Assembly: GCA_023251285.1 (NCBI GenBank)
Contig: JAHEZB010000124.1
Span: 1-6,181 of the forward strand
Reading direction: 5' to 3'
Length of the DNA stretch: 6,181 nt
Origin: Chitinophagaceae bacterium
GTDB taxonomy: Bacteria > Bacteroidota > Bacteroidia > Chitinophagales > Chitinophagaceae
This document shows positions 5,717 to 6,181 of this stretch, in pieces; the first letter of the stretch is position 1, and every line of letters starts with the position of its first letter. The position numbers were made by a program, and so were the translations under genes. The notes under the pieces are model-generated. The model was not told where the DNA came from. It worked only from the letters and a program-made list of their open reading frames with translations, and ran no database searches.

Positions 5717-5767
5717 TGAAGTTAATTTGCTGATTTGAAAGTGTGTAGATAACTTCAGTAAGCAAAT
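5717..5767 (+). repeat. Interleaved inverted repeats after the rhodanese gene
   Basis: TGAAGTTA (5717-5724) is the exact inverse complement of TAACTTCA (5750-5757). ATTTGCT (5725-5731) is the exact inverse complement of AGCAAAT (5761-5767). The order is A-B-A'-B', so the two stems cross rather than nest: as RNA they could form alternative hairpins or, less easily, a pseudoknot. The first arm begins at the base after the rhodanese stop codon. No T tract follows directly, so this is not a standard terminator. It may be 3'-UTR structure or chance. Confidence 0.45.
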
Positions 5768-5800
5768 AAATAATGCGGATTCTTATTTTCACCTTCAGTG

Positions 5801-5827
5801 GAAAAAAGCAACTTGTTTTTCTTTTTT
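5801..5827 (+). terminator. Weak terminator candidate after the ddl-PASTA-rhodanese group
   Basis: GAAAAA (5801-5806) pairs with TTTTTC (5816-5821), with a possible inner AAG/CTT pairing across a bulge, followed by TTTTTT at 5822-5827. The stem is almost entirely A-T, so stability is low. Its position between the rhodanese gene and the next start, with the T tract, fits a terminator better than anything else in the spacer. Confidence 0.35.
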
Positions 5828-5830
5828 AAT

Positions 5831-5855
5831 GAAATGATATTTACTTAATCATTTT
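5831..5855 (+). promoter_or_regulatory. Hairpin in the leader of the methyltransferase-like gene
   Basis: AAATGAT (5832-5838) and ATCATTT (5848-5854) form a 7-bp inverted repeat around a 9-base loop, extendable by a G-T pair, ending 16 bases before the ATG at 5871. It could be an operator, a leader RNA hairpin or chance. No T tract follows. I find no convincing TAnnTTTG promoter box near it. Confidence 0.28.
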
Positions 5856-5870
5856 CTAAAAATATTAAAA

Positions 5871-6181
5871 ATGAAAAAAGACCATCCGGGAGTTTATTTA
5901 CCGCCGCCGATCATTTACTTATTGATATTTTTTATCGCTTATTTTCTTCAAAAAATAATTCCGATCAACAATTCTTTCTTCAATCATGATGGGGTAAAAA
6001 CCGCAGGCATTATTTTTTTTGTTGCGGGAGCATACTTTAGCATGCAGGGCGCCTGGAAATTTATACAAACAGGAAATACTTTGATTACGGTAAAACCTGC
6101 TTCATCGCTTCAGCAAACAGGAGTTTATAAATTTACCCGCAACCCGATGTATTTTGGTTTAATTTTTTTATACCTCGGGTT
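5871..6181 (+). CDS. Isoprenylcysteine carboxyl methyltransferase-like membrane protein (partial, 5' end)
   Basis: The frame starts at ATG 5871 and is open to the right edge, giving 103 complete codons of a truncated gene. Hydrophobic segments at about 13-29 and 43-60 look like membrane spans. The segment QQTGVYKFTRNPMYFGL (81-97) is the G-x-Y-x-x-x-RNPMY-x-G motif shared by bacterial ICMT/phospholipid methyltransferase (PEMT, NnrU/MddA-like) membrane proteins. These use S-adenosylmethionine and have four or five spans; the catalytic C-terminal part lies outside the window. Bacterial substrates vary (lipids, thiols, unknown) and cannot be told from this piece. The leader is A-rich with no Shine-Dalgarno sequence, and the start MKKDHPGVYLPPP fits the family's usual proline-rich opening before the first span. 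It is 154 bases from the rhodanese gene and is probably a separate unit. Confidence 0.87.
   Translation, partial: MKKDHPGVYLPPPIIYLLIFFIAYFLQKIIPINNSFFNHDGVKTAGIIFFVAGAYFSMQGAWKFIQTGNTLITVKPASSLQQTGVYKFTRNPMYFGLIFLYLG

Noticed and set aside
5715..5732. Tiny ORF overlapping the rhodanese stop (taATGa)
   Set aside because: Only five codons before TGA; no reason to treat it as a gene.
1..6181. A defence system, prophage, CRISPR array or mobile island
   Set aside because: All genes match housekeeping or envelope families with uniform base composition; no repeats with regular spacing, integrase, transposase, tRNA or attachment-site signals were seen.

Overview
This window looks like ordinary chromosome from a member of the Bacteroidota, probably close to the Chitinophagaceae. 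The evidence is its AT-rich composition, the absence of Shine-Dalgarno sequences before the genes, A/T-rich leaders, a TAnnTTTG-type -7 promoter box before at least one gene, and the character of the proteins: a GH23 lytic transglycosylase of the Bacteroidota MltD type and a membrane-anchored PASTA protein beside ddl. All supported genes are on the + strand. No rRNA, tRNA, CRISPR array, insertion sequence, integrase or other sign of a mobile element was seen.

Left part (1-639): the last codons of an upstream gene end at a strong intrinsic terminator (77-108). A well-formed Bacteroidota promoter (114-147) then drives a 40-codon lipoprotein gene (160-282), which is easily missed because of its size. 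A second, weaker promoter-like box (350-357) precedes tatA (376-639), the single-span subunit of the twin-arginine protein exporter.

Middle (640-3305): a hairpin with a T-rich tail separates tatA from gatA (723-2159, apparently TTG start), the amidase subunit of the Asp/Glu-tRNA amidotransferase. Only 3 bases after gatA comes a secreted MltD-like lytic transglycosylase gene (2163-3305), so the two are probably co-transcribed. A 255-base AT-rich spacer follows.

Right part (3306-6181): ddl (3561-4544, D-Ala-D-Ala ligase), a membrane-anchored three-PASTA protein (4589-5404, probably GTG start) and a single-domain rhodanese (5411-5716) form a likely operon. After a 154-base spacer with several inverted repeats, an isoprenylcysteine carboxyl methyltransferase-like membrane protein starts at 5871 and runs off the right edge.

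The shared theme is the cell envelope: peptidoglycan precursor synthesis (Ddl), peptidoglycan cleavage (MltD-like), possible peptidoglycan binding (PASTA), protein export (TatA), a tiny lipoprotein and a membrane methyltransferase-like protein. GatA and the rhodanese are housekeeping or metabolic neighbours. I did not find a convincing new multi-gene system. The items most worth a second look are the small lipoprotein, the non-ATG starts of gatA and the PASTA gene, and the interleaved inverted repeats after the rhodanese gene.
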